A DNA stretch of 64,000 nt from the IMG/VR virus record IMGVR_UViG_3300021057_000011, positions 1 to 64,000 of that record; one strand, given 5' to 3'. A program made the translations under genes and the position numbers. Numbering within the stretch: position 1 is the first letter of the stretch; every line of letters starts with the position of its first letter. Positions 56,043 through 63,210 of the stretch are shown here, in pieces. Source of the stretch: a virus. The notes beneath the pieces were generated by a model. The model was not told the DNA's origin and did not search any database. It saw only the letters and a list, made by a program, of their open reading frames with translations.

Positions 56043-56568
56043 AGGGATCCTCCTTGGTGAGTTCGGTTTCGATCAGGGTGCGGATGTCTTCGAGCCTTTC
56101 TGCCTTCAGATTGAGCAGCTGAATAGGCGTGAGGGAGGAACACATTTGCGGCGGCATCAGGATTTGAATCTGCCGCGCCAGGGGGGGCTCTTTCAGCCGC
56201 CGCTGGTATTCCTCCCAGATGAGATCGCTGACAGTCTGGATAGCGTCAACGAAATCCGTAGAGAGGTCTTCCGGCCCTTCGTCTTCCAGGGTGCTGTTGA
56301 GCCGCAGGCGGGCTTCACAGAGCATCTGGAACCAGCTTTTGGGCCGGTACAGAGCCAATGTTTCGGTGAAGCGTTGTTCAGCGAGTTCCCGATCCTGGCG
56401 GCAGTACCGGCCCTCGAAATACTCCGAGGACTGACAATTGAACTTGTAGACGTGGTAGTCCCGGCTTCCGTCTTGTGCTTCCCAGTAGAGCAGCACCAGC
56501 CAGATTTCCGGCCGGGTTTCGATCTGCGCCTTTCGGAGGATATTGGGCTGGTTAAGGAGTGGGTGCAT
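56020..56568 (-). CDS. Hypothetical protein, 182 aa
   Basis: A helical and beta protein (EIWLVLLYWEAQDGSRDYHV; AERLEDIRTLIETELTKEDP). TGATG overlap at its right end. Unrecognised. Confidence 0.75.
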   Translation of the reverse strand: MHPLLNQPNILRKAQIETRPEIWLVLLYWEAQDGSRDYHVYKFNCQSSEYFEGRYCRQDRELAEQRFTETLALYRPKSWFQMLCEARLRLNSTLEDEGPEDLSTDFVDAIQTVSDLIWEEYQRRLKEPPLARQIQILMPPQMCSSLTPIQLLNLKAERLEDIRTLIETELTKEDPYGRDHLL

Positions 56569-56969
56569 CAGATGTCTCCTTCGTCAAACAGATTCATGGG
56601 ATCCTCGCACCACAGAACCGGGGGATCCGGTAGCGGAACCCGCGTGGCCTGGTGGTGGATTTTCAGCTCCGTGTAGGCCGGGCCCATCGGGTCGAGCATA
56701 GAGCCGTACTCACAGGTCGAGACCTGGAAGTTGCCTTCGCGGATGGCGAAGGACATTTGCAGCTTCTCGTTGTAATTGATGGGCCGCAGGGTTTTGTCGC
56801 GGGGAAAGGTGCGCCAGAGGGCTCCGTCTTTCCAGACGAATTCCCCGATGCCGCCGACGATTCCAAACACTGCTTGGAGGCGGTGCTGAGGCTGCTCGGC
56901 CAGCATCCGCCAGGCCTCCAGAATGGTTGTGACATCCGAGCCGAGCGAGGGAAGAGTTGGCTTAGTCAT
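56568..56969 (-). CDS. Hypothetical protein, 133 aa
   Basis: A beta-rich protein (LQAVFGIVGGIGEFVWKDGA) ending with an acidic tail. Coupled to both neighbours. Unrecognised. Confidence 0.75.
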   Translation of the reverse strand: MTKPTLPSLGSDVTTILEAWRMLAEQPQHRLQAVFGIVGGIGEFVWKDGALWRTFPRDKTLRPINYNEKLQMSFAIREGNFQVSTCEYGSMLDPMGPAYTELKIHHQATRVPLPDPPVLWCEDPMNLFDEGDI

Positions 56970-57132
56970 CCCAGCCCTCCTCTGCCCGGATCACCGGGTC
57001 ATCGAAATAAAACCGCTCCATGTCCATGTAGCACAGCTCCGTGGCGAGGTTGTAAGGCAGCACGGGCCGCTGCGGGGCGTTGTTGTCGGGCAGAATCAGA
57101 GCGAAGCGGGAAAAAGTTTTAGCTCTGGGCAT
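56962..57132 (-). CDS. 56-residue protein
   Basis: MPRAKTFSRFALILPDNNAP at 57132 behind ACAGGAGG. Short protein with an acidic end (DPVIRAEEGWDD). Overlaps the start of the 68-codon gene to its right. Unrecognised. Confidence 0.65.
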   Translation of the reverse strand: MPRAKTFSRFALILPDNNAPQRPVLPYNLATELCYMDMERFYFDDPVIRAEEGWDD

Positions 57133-57325
57133 TCGTTTCCTCCTGTAAGGCCAGAGCGGCCAGTTCATTGCGGTACGTGTGCAGCAGTTTCGTGCCCCGC
57201 GCTTTTTGTCTTTGGCGGGCAGTAAGCTTCCTGTCCTCGGTTTGTGTGAGGAGGTAGGCATCGAGCTTGGTGAGGGTGTCTTCGAGAGCCCAAACCATTT
57301 CTTCAAGCGTTTGGCGGCGAGACAT
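57119..57325 (-). CDS. Helical protein, 68 aa
   Basis: Mostly helical (LEEMVWALEDTLTKLDAYLL; RNELAALALQEETNAQS). The start is ATG at 57325 (or 57328), overlapping the stop of the next gene. Unrecognised. Confidence 0.7.
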   Translation of the reverse strand: MSRRQTLEEMVWALEDTLTKLDAYLLTQTEDRKLTARQRQKARGTKLLHTYRNELAALALQEETNAQS

Positions 57326-57606
57326 CAACTGTCTCCTTTCAGTGCCGCCAGCGCCGCTGTCAGCTCGGGGTTTTCAATCAGCCCATAGAACTCCTGGCGG
57401 CGCAGAAGTTCCGCATCGAACTCCGCCTGGGATCCTGCGAACCAATGGCTCGTATCCCCCTCACAGTAGGAGAAGAACTCCAGCGTGGTGGGGTTGTACA
57501 TGTCCCGCAGCAGACCTGGGCATTCGCCGGTCTCGAGGTCGATAAACCCGGGCAGATCGAAATCGTGCCCGGTGAGCTGAAGCGTGAAGCCGGTTTTGCG
57601 AATCAT
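57325..57606 (-). CDS. Hypothetical protein, 93 aa
   Basis: An alpha/beta protein (GFTLQLTGHDFDLPGFIDLE; EFDAELLRRQEFYGLIENPE). ATGA overlap with the gene to its right. Unrecognised. Confidence 0.75.
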   Translation of the reverse strand: MIRKTGFTLQLTGHDFDLPGFIDLETGECPGLLRDMYNPTTLEFFSYCEGDTSHWFAGSQAEFDAELLRRQEFYGLIENPELTAALAALKGDS

Positions 57607-57938
57607 ACAGAAACCTCCGTTTCAACTTTGATTTCAGCGCCGAAGGCATGGCAGACAATCGGCCCGCCTAGTTTCTCCGGCACCAGATTCCAGTCGTTCG
57701 GGTAGGGGATCAGCGGAAACTCGTCCCGCTTGGCTTGCTGGATCCGCCAGGCCGGCGGATCGTCCAGCAGGACACACACGCCCAGGTAGCCGTCCTCGGT
57801 GAAGTAGCCCACCGCCGTCCCGCTGCCCAGGCCGTTGAAGCAGACCCGAACCCGGCTCCCGATGGCGGGAATCCCGGCGGGATTCGACCACTTCAGCGGC
57901 GGCACAGGTTCGCTATGCGCAAAGTACTGGGTGCTCAT
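57603..57938 (-). CDS. Hypothetical protein, 111 aa, coupled to SSB
   Basis: A beta-rich protein (GSRVRVCFNGLGSGTAVGYF; YLGVCVLLDDPPAWRIQQAK). The 4-base ATGA overlap with the SSB gene suggests joint expression. Unrecognised. Confidence 0.75.
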   Translation of the reverse strand: MSTQYFAHSEPVPPLKWSNPAGIPAIGSRVRVCFNGLGSGTAVGYFTEDGYLGVCVLLDDPPAWRIQQAKRDEFPLIPYPNDWNLVPEKLGGPIVCHAFGAEIKVETEVSV

Positions 57939-58303
57939 GCCAGCGCCTCCTGAATGAACTCGGGCAAGGTATCGCCTTTGCGGCGGCCCAAAAATTCGAA
58001 CTGCGTGGCCCTGACATAGACCTTCTGGCGGCGCTGGCCGTCGTTTTCCCAGCTGTCGATGCGCAGGCTGCCCATCACCGACAGCAGCATGCCTTTGGCG
58101 GCATACTGTGCCAGGACTTCGGCCTGGCGATCCCAGAACTGGCAGCCGACCCAATCCGTAATCTGCTCGCCGTCGCGGGCATTGCCCGGGCGAGGAACGG
58201 CCAGGCGCAGCTCCACCACGGCCGAGCCCTCGACATAGCGCAGAGTGTCACGGACCTCATTTCCGACGTAGCCGATCAAGACAACTTGATTGTTTGTACT
58301 CAT
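57935..58303 (-). CDS. ssb: Single-stranded DNA-binding protein (OB fold)
   Basis: A 122-residue bacterial-type SSB: QVVLIGYVGNEVRDTLRYVE opening strand, VELRLAVPRP, WVGCQFWDRQAEVLAQYAAK and GMLLSVMGSLRIDSW. It would coat ssDNA at forks. It lacks the long acidic C-terminal tail of many host SSBs. Starts MSTNNQ behind GAGGAGG. A second ssDNA-binding candidate lies at 42401-43423. Confidence 0.85.
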   Translation of the reverse strand: MSTNNQVVLIGYVGNEVRDTLRYVEGSAVVELRLAVPRPGNARDGEQITDWVGCQFWDRQAEVLAQYAAKGMLLSVMGSLRIDSWENDGQRRQKVYVRATQFEFLGRRKGDTLPEFIQEALA

Positions 58304-58316
58304 GCTGGCTTCCTCC

Positions 58317-58907
58317 TCAGGGCACCGCATGCGCGGCAGCGTAATTGCTGATCTCGTCCATCGACGGCATCCGTGGCCGCACTTTGTCGTCTCCGATTTC
58401 GACCTGGTCGAGCCGGTAGCGGCGCACGACATCGAAGAAGACCCGGTAATCGTCCGGGTGGGCATCTTCGAGACATTCAATGAAGTAATTTTCAGATGCC
58501 TCATCGTGGTCGATGGTGCCGCCGAGATGGTGCCAGGCCAGGGCGTATAGCGCCTTGATCAGGCAATCGTAACTTTTGCGGGCGGTTTTGGTGAAGGTGA
58601 AGGGTTCTTCATTTTCACGGTAGTCAGGGTTTTGAATCAGCAGATCTTCGTGCGGACCCATGACGTGGATGCGCTCAAGAGGATCGCCGTCCTCCGCCGG
58701 CCACAGCTTCCAGCGGCAGCACTCCCTCACGGCCTGCCCGTCCTGGTAGGCATCGTAGAGAGGATCGCCTTCTTCGCGGAGGGCCATGAAGGTCTCGTCG
58801 GCTTCGGGCACCTGAAAGGCTTTCAGTATGTCCAAGGCGGCGGCATTGAAAGCCGCCATTGTCTCCGGGGTCTCGGTCCAATTACTGTAGTACGCGGTGT
58901 ATCCCAT
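58317..58907 (-). CDS. Phage protein, 196 aa (MGYTAYYSNW start)
   Basis: Start at 58907 behind AAAAGGAG, at the left end of the control region, so it heads the leftward operon with the SSB. Acidic, with a Cys pair in VRECCRWKLW. Similar N-termini (G-YT-YY) are seen in small phage proteins of unknown function. No domain recognised. Confidence 0.8.
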   Translation of the reverse strand: MGYTAYYSNWTETPETMAAFNAAALDILKAFQVPEADETFMALREEGDPLYDAYQDGQAVRECCRWKLWPAEDGDPLERIHVMGPHEDLLIQNPDYRENEEPFTFTKTARKSYDCLIKALYALAWHHLGGTIDHDEASENYFIECLEDAHPDDYRVFFDVVRRYRLDQVEIGDDKVRPRMPSMDEISNYAAAHAVP

Positions 58908-58942
58908 AATCGTCTCCTTTTTCAGTGGGCTCAAAAAACGGC

Positions 58943-58974
58943 AAAAGCCCGGAAGGGAATCCCTTCCGGGCTTT
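58943..58974. terminator. Bidirectional-type terminator hairpin
   Basis: AAAGCCCGGAAGGG/CCCTTCCGGGCTTT 14-bp stem with minimal loop; U runs follow on the minus strand. It lies just upstream of the 58907 start, so it may act on transcripts entering from the right. Confidence 0.85.
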
Positions 58975-59050
58975 GTCCGGGTCATAAGCGCCAGCGACAT
59001 AACCAACGATACAAAGCGATGTTCACAGTTCCTCCTGCAAATCGACAGAT

Positions 59051-59087
59051 AAAAAAAGGGCCCGGAGCTCACTCAAGCTCCGGGCCC
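59051..59087 (-). terminator. Rho-independent terminator
   Basis: GGGCCCGGAGCT/AGCTCCGGGCCC 12-bp stem with 6-base loop and seven U on the minus strand. Confidence 0.9.
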
Positions 59088-59160
59088 GAAAGGTTTACAT
59101 AGGAATATTTTTTCTAAGGGGATCCGATAGACAGTTCTTGGGAAACGGAATGGCGGCTCA

Positions 59161-59178
59161 AATAACGTACACGTTATT
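59161..59178. promoter_or_regulatory. Inverted repeat AATAACGT-AC-ACGTTATT
   Basis: A perfect 8-2-8 inverted repeat between T-tracts in the control region, of the size of a dimeric repressor site. Confidence 0.45.
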
Positions 59179-59221
59179 CAGATTTTTTTCCGAGCCACTC
59201 TTTTTTCTACAGGCTCCCTAT

Positions 59222-59259
59222 AAAAATCAGCCGCTGCATATAACAGCGGCTGATTTTTT
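59222..59259. terminator. Bidirectional terminator
   Basis: AAAATCAGCCGCTG/CAGCGGCTGATTTT stem with 7-base loop and U runs in both directions; it separates the structural/late genes to the right from the leftward operon. Confidence 0.9.
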
Positions 59260-59335
59260 CTGCCACGGGACCGCCCTGTGGCCTAGAGAATTCAAGCACT
59301 TTCAGATTAAGAGCCGTTTATGATAGGGTTATCAA

Positions 59336-59390
59336 GGTTAAGGTTTAGGGTTAAACTTTGGTTAACAAAACCCATGGCCTCTAGGTTATG
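59336..59390. promoter_or_regulatory. GGTTAA / TCTAGGTTATG motif cluster, second copy
   Basis: GGTTAAGG (59336), GGTTAAA (59349), GGTTAA (59360) and TCTAGGTTATG (59380-59390). The last two are 20 bases apart as in the 28.4-kb copy. Adjacent T-tracts (59183-59189, 59201-59206) echo the other control region. Confidence 0.5.
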
Positions 59391-59397
59391 CGGCTTT

Positions 59398-59799
59398 TTA
59401 GGCGGCGACCAGGAAATCGGTTTTCAGCTGCCGCTGCAGCGCGGATTTTTTATTGGGGGCCGGGATGAAGCTGTAGCCCGTGCACTTTTCCAGAAAGGCC
59501 AGGTCCATGTCCACCGGCCGGTTGATCAGCAGCCAGGTCTGCATTCCAGGGTGCCGGCGAACCAGCTGATCGGCCAGGGTCTTGCCGGTGAGCTCGTCCC
59601 CGGAGATGTAGAGATCGCTGATCAGCAGGCTCAGGTGCTCTTCAAAGTCGGGCGAGGACAGCGTAAACAAGGCCGCCTGCGCCGAGGTAAACGCCAAGAC
59701 CTTTATCCCTTTGCGTTCAAACCAGGTGCGAATCAGCCCCCGGGTTTCCGAGCTCGTGTCAATCACGGCGACCAGGGCATTTTTGTCCAAATGCATCAT
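59398..59799 (-). CDS. Response-regulator receiver-like protein (pseudo-receiver)
   Basis: A 133-residue protein with the order of a CheY-like domain: VAVIDTSSETRGLIRTWFER, KVLAFTSAQAAL, LLISDLYISGDELTG (phospho-acceptor-like Asp), HPGMQTWLLINRP and YSFIPAPNKKSAL. Only one acidic residue remains in the first pocket, the usual Thr/Ser is Asn, and the conserved Lys-Pro is Ala-Pro, so phosphorylation by the usual mechanism is doubtful. It ends the virion-side operon. Start 59799 or 59796. Confidence 0.7.
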   Translation of the reverse strand: MMHLDKNALVAVIDTSSETRGLIRTWFERKGIKVLAFTSAQAALFTLSSPDFEEHLSLLISDLYISGDELTGKTLADQLVRRHPGMQTWLLINRPVDMDLAFLEKCTGYSFIPAPNKKSALQRQLKTDFLVAA

Positions 59800-60155
59800 C
59801 CGTTGGGGCTCCTTTTCTCCGGATGCTTGAGTTCCCAAATGCGATCATCGAGCGTCTTGAGGCGCAGATCGGTTTCCAGTTTTTCCGCCTTGTGGTTCCA
59901 AAGGTTGTGCTGTTCCATTTCGAGTCGCGACAGCCGTTCGTCGGTCTTGGTCTTGTACTCGCTGGTGCTGGTCGCGGAGGCCTTGCCTTCGAGGTCCTTG
60001 ATCAGATCCATCTCGAGTTTGTCGATCGCGGTCTTGAGATCCGACAGCGGCTCGACGATTTCTTTCTTGATCCACCAGCCGATCAAGGTTGCAAGGGCCC
60101 CCAGAATCACCAGTGCCACCGGCCAAAAGGTCCGGATCAACTCGAGCCAACTCAT
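59796..60155 (-). CDS. Membrane-anchored coiled-coil protein, 119 aa
   Basis: One transmembrane helix (residues 8-29, FWPVALVILGALATLIGWW) followed by a long coiled coil (residues 30-105). Its place after fibre genes and its topology recall small phage proteins with holin-associated or DUF2730-like layouts; lysis function is possible but unproven. Weak ribosome site. Confidence 0.75.
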   Translation of the reverse strand: MSWLELIRTFWPVALVILGALATLIGWWIKKEIVEPLSDLKTAIDKLEMDLIKDLEGKASATSTSEYKTKTDERLSRLEMEQHNLWNHKAEKLETDLRLKTLDDRIWELKHPEKRSPNG

Positions 60156-60270
60156 GGATTAATCTTTCTATTTTTTAGTATAACCACTTGTTTTAACATT
60201 CTCAAGACTCGCTCTGTCTATTTTTTAAGACGTTCTTTACGCTTTCGTTTTATTACATCTTTTTTCTTAT

Positions 60271-60300
60271 AAAAAAGGCCAGGAGCGGAGGCCCCCGGCC
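60271..60300 (-). terminator. Terminator after the fibre genes
   Basis: 10-bp stem with two G-U pairs and a UUUUUU tail on the minus strand, 20 bases past the stop of the 60320 gene. Together with A+T-rich 60160-60270 it separates the fibre operon from the membrane/coiled-coil gene. Confidence 0.8.
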
Positions 60301-60319
60301 AGTGGATGGAAACACCCGG

Positions 60320-60706
60320 TTACGAGGTCAAGGCCTGCACGACCTCTTCCTCGGTCAGGTATTGCTTTTCAATCAGCAGGTCGATCAGTTTGGGGGCATT
60401 GTCCGACGTGATCTTGAGGGCCTGCGCCAGCTGCCAGGCCGCCTCAAGGGCCACTTCGTCAGCCACGGTGTCCAGCGCGAGCTGCTCCATTGCTGCCCGG
60501 TCTTCGGCCGAGGCCCATTTGTCCGCCGGCAGTAGGGGCTCCCCGGCATCGTCGACGAGCTCGGGCCCGTGAAACAGGATCCGGATCTGACTCAGGGGAT
60601 CGGGGTGCGTGTGCAGGCCGTTGTTGCAGCCCACGCCCCCGTACCGGGTACCATAGCCGGCGGCATCGAAGGCCTTGGAAATTTCATGGGCCAGACTGAA
60701 GCGCAT
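60320..60706 (-). CDS. Hypothetical protein after tail spike, 128 aa
   Basis: Starts MRFSLAHEISKAFDAAGYG at 60706, overlapping the spike stop (TGATG). Mostly helical; its position suggests a tail-fibre assembly or accessory protein. Confidence 0.75.
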   Translation of the reverse strand: MRFSLAHEISKAFDAAGYGTRYGGVGCNNGLHTHPDPLSQIRILFHGPELVDDAGEPLLPADKWASAEDRAAMEQLALDTVADEVALEAAWQLAQALKITSDNAPKLIDLLIEKQYLTEEEVVQALTS

Positions 60707-62331
60707 CAGAACCACCCCTCTATGTGAAGTCCGGTTTGAAGGTAGGCCACGTTGTTGTCTCCGTAAAACGTCGCTGTGCCGCCGCTGGAGTAGTCCAGCG
60801 CGCTGATGAAATGGCTCCCCGCGGCCAACTGCCCCTTCCACCAGGCGTGCTGGGTCTGGGTCGCGCTCTGGGGGTTGTAGGTGTTGTAGCCCGAGCGGGC
60901 GGACGTGGAATCCACCCCGATCCCCGGAGCTCCGGCCGTGCTGGCCGGGGTCGTTACCTGGAGCAGGAAGCGGGCCTTGAACTGCTCGAGGCCTTCCCCC
61001 ACCATGAACGTCGCACGGTAGTTCGTGCTGCCGCCATTCGGCGCAGCCCAGGTCGAGTTGTTGGCATGGGTCCAGGAATTGGCGGAATCCCAGACGCTGA
61101 AGCCGACCTCCACGCGGTTGAACTGGTTCCAGATCGACCAGAAGCCGGCGGTGGCATCGCCGCCAAAGCTCGTGGCCACTTCCCCGTCGGTCGCGGTGAT
61201 CAGGATCGCGCCCACACGCTTGTAGCGGGCATCGCCATCCTTGATCCCGAAGCCGAGGGAAGTGTCGATCGCCGTGCTGCGGGTCGTGGCATTGGTCCAG
61301 GCGGCGGAGAAGGTCAGCCGCGGCACCCCGGTGATGGCGTCGAGGAACAGGTCGTATTGGGCATTCGCCGGGCACTTAAACGTCAGCGACACGCTGCCGG
61401 TGCCGGTGGCGGCATTGTTGAGGGTGATGCTTGAGGTCGTTGGAATCGTGGCGATCGTGGTGTTGGCCGGGATGTTCGTCCCCGTCACCTTCATGCCGAC
61501 CACCAGCTGATCCGTGTCGAGTCCGGTGACCGTGGTTGAGGTATTGGTGGTGCTGCCGGTCTGGGTGTCGGTGGTTTTGATGCTGGGGCTGGTGATCGTG
61601 TACTCGCGCCAGAAGATGCCCTGGGTGTCGTCTGAGAGGGACACGCGATGCCCTTTGTCCGAGGGCAGCAGGTAGATCTGGGTCTTGGCCGTCTGGCTGG
61701 TCTGAACATACGCCACTGTGCTCGAGAGTGACAGATAGCCCTCGCACAGACTCGGAGAGACCCCACGGCCGAGGTTGACCAGCTCCGGCACCGTTGTTCC
61801 TGCGCGGATCTCGGAATCGCGCAACAGCAAGCGGGCTGAGGCATTGGTGTCCCCGGAGCCGTCGGTGAAGGTCACTTCGTCCTCGAAGACACAGTCCACG
61901 GCCAGCAGATCGGCCGCGGTGTCGTTGCCGGTGACGTTGATGTCCGCCGAGATGCCGGAGCTCCCCGGCACGCGGATCCCATCGAGAATCACATAGTGCC
62001 CGGAGGACGATACGATGTTGATCCGGTTGATTGCCACCCCGTAATTTTCCGGGCCCAGGGTGACCCCGCCGGCGAGCCCTTCGTTGGCGCTGCGGGTGAG
62101 GGCCTGGAGCGTCAGGTTCTTGTCGGTAACGGTGACGGTTTCGCTGTACGTGCCCGGGGCGATCAGGATCGAGGCGCCGCTAGCCGCGGCGTTGACAGCC
62201 GATTGGACGGTCGTGAAGGGGGTGGATGTATTCGTGGTGTCGTCGCCGGGGTGGGACGGATCGACGACCAGGACGGCCCCGCCCGTGCCCAGGCCCCAGT
62301 TGGCGGCAGCGTTGATGGTTTTCGTGGCCAT
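60706..62331 (-). CDS. Tail spike/fibre-like protein with beta-helix
   Basis: A 541-residue structural protein. Residues 40-165 form a pectate-lyase-like beta-helix (SILIAPGTYSETVTVTDKNL then LQALTRS; YVILDGIRVPGSSGI); a Thr/Asn/Gly-rich insert (residues 250-320) resembles a repeated beta domain, and a large beta-rich C-terminal domain follows. Likely binds host surface polysaccharide; no catalytic residues were identified. TGATG overlaps on both sides. Confidence 0.8.
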   Translation of the reverse strand: MATKTINAAANWGLGTGGAVLVVDPSHPGDDTTNTSTPFTTVQSAVNAAASGASILIAPGTYSETVTVTDKNLTLQALTRSANEGLAGGVTLGPENYGVAINRINIVSSSGHYVILDGIRVPGSSGISADINVTGNDTAADLLAVDCVFEDEVTFTDGSGDTNASARLLLRDSEIRAGTTVPELVNLGRGVSPSLCEGYLSLSSTVAYVQTSQTAKTQIYLLPSDKGHRVSLSDDTQGIFWREYTITSPSIKTTDTQTGSTTNTSTTVTGLDTDQLVVGMKVTGTNIPANTTIATIPTTSSITLNNAATGTGSVSLTFKCPANAQYDLFLDAITGVPRLTFSAAWTNATTRSTAIDTSLGFGIKDGDARYKRVGAILITATDGEVATSFGGDATAGFWSIWNQFNRVEVGFSVWDSANSWTHANNSTWAAPNGGSTNYRATFMVGEGLEQFKARFLLQVTTPASTAGAPGIGVDSTSARSGYNTYNPQSATQTQHAWWKGQLAAGSHFISALDYSSGGTATFYGDNNVAYLQTGLHIEGWF

Positions 62332-63209
62332 TATTGATTCACCGTTAAGCTGCCGATGCTATGCACCAGCAGGAAATCCGTGTTCGCCGCGATGCAGCGC
62401 AGGCGCGCGCAGTCATAGCGGTGCGTGCTCTCGAGGTAGCCTCCCGTGCCCGTGGCGCTGTCGCCCATCGTGGTGTGAATGACCTGGTTGGCGTTTTGGG
62501 CGATCTTCCAGCCGCCGGCCCCTTTGCCGTCGACCTCGAACTCGTCGCCAAGGGCGGCCGTGGTCGGCAGGGTGTAGGTGACCCGCGAGGCGTTGTTGGC
62601 AAAGTAGCCGTTGCCTTTGACCAGGCTTGCCGAGGTGCCAGTGGTTTCGTTCCAGATCAGTCCGCCGCCGATTTGGCCCGGCTGAAGCAGAGCGATCGTG
62701 ACCGAGGTGTACTCATCGGCGCTGAGGTCCGTGACCGCGTTGCCATAGTGGACCCAGACCTTGGTGCCGGCCGTGAGGTAGGCCATCGTATCGATGTTGG
62801 TGACGAACTGGACATTTGGAACGGTGGCCCCGGCCAGGATGTTCGCTTCGGTGAACGTGTTCGTGGCGGCCGAAGCGTGGGCCATGATCGTGACGTTGGC
62901 ACCGGCAACGTCGCCGCAGACCGTCGTGCTGAGGGTGTAGTAGCCGGCGATCCCAATGGTGAAGATGGAGCCGTCCGTGGCGGCGGAAGCATCGTTGTGG
63001 GTGATGGTGCCCACCGAGTACCGGGCCGTGGCGAAGCGCACGATGTTGGTGTTCGTGCTGCCTTTGGAGTTGGCCCCGATCCGGCGGATCGCATGCAAGG
63101 CGGCCGCACCGGAAAATTCCGCGCCGCCGGCATCGCGCAGGGTCGCCCCTGCCGGCAAGGTGAGGGTCTTGCCGGCCGCGTCGATGACCAGAGGAGGGTA
63201 CGCGACCAT
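62331..63209 (-). CDS. Tail fibre-like protein with C1q-type region
   Basis: A 292-residue structural protein. The middle (GSIFTIGIAGYYTLSTTVCG) matches the C1q/TNF-like jelly-roll common in phage fibre tips; the C-terminal 120 residues form a second beta-rich domain (DEFEVDGKGAGGWKIAQNAN). Coupled to the spike gene by TGATG. Confidence 0.75.
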   Translation of the reverse strand: MVAYPPLVIDAAGKTLTLPAGATLRDAGGAEFSGAAALHAIRRIGANSKGSTNTNIVRFATARYSVGTITHNDASAATDGSIFTIGIAGYYTLSTTVCGDVAGANVTIMAHASAATNTFTEANILAGATVPNVQFVTNIDTMAYLTAGTKVWVHYGNAVTDLSADEYTSVTIALLQPGQIGGGLIWNETTGTSASLVKGNGYFANNASRVTYTLPTTAALGDEFEVDGKGAGGWKIAQNANQVIHTTMGDSATGTGGYLESTHRYDCARLRCIAANTDFLLVHSIGSLTVNQ

Positions 63210-63210
63210 G

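Noticed and set aside
59138-59323. 61-codon plus-strand frame in the control region
   Set aside because: It passes through the strong terminator at 59222-59259 and has no ribosome site.
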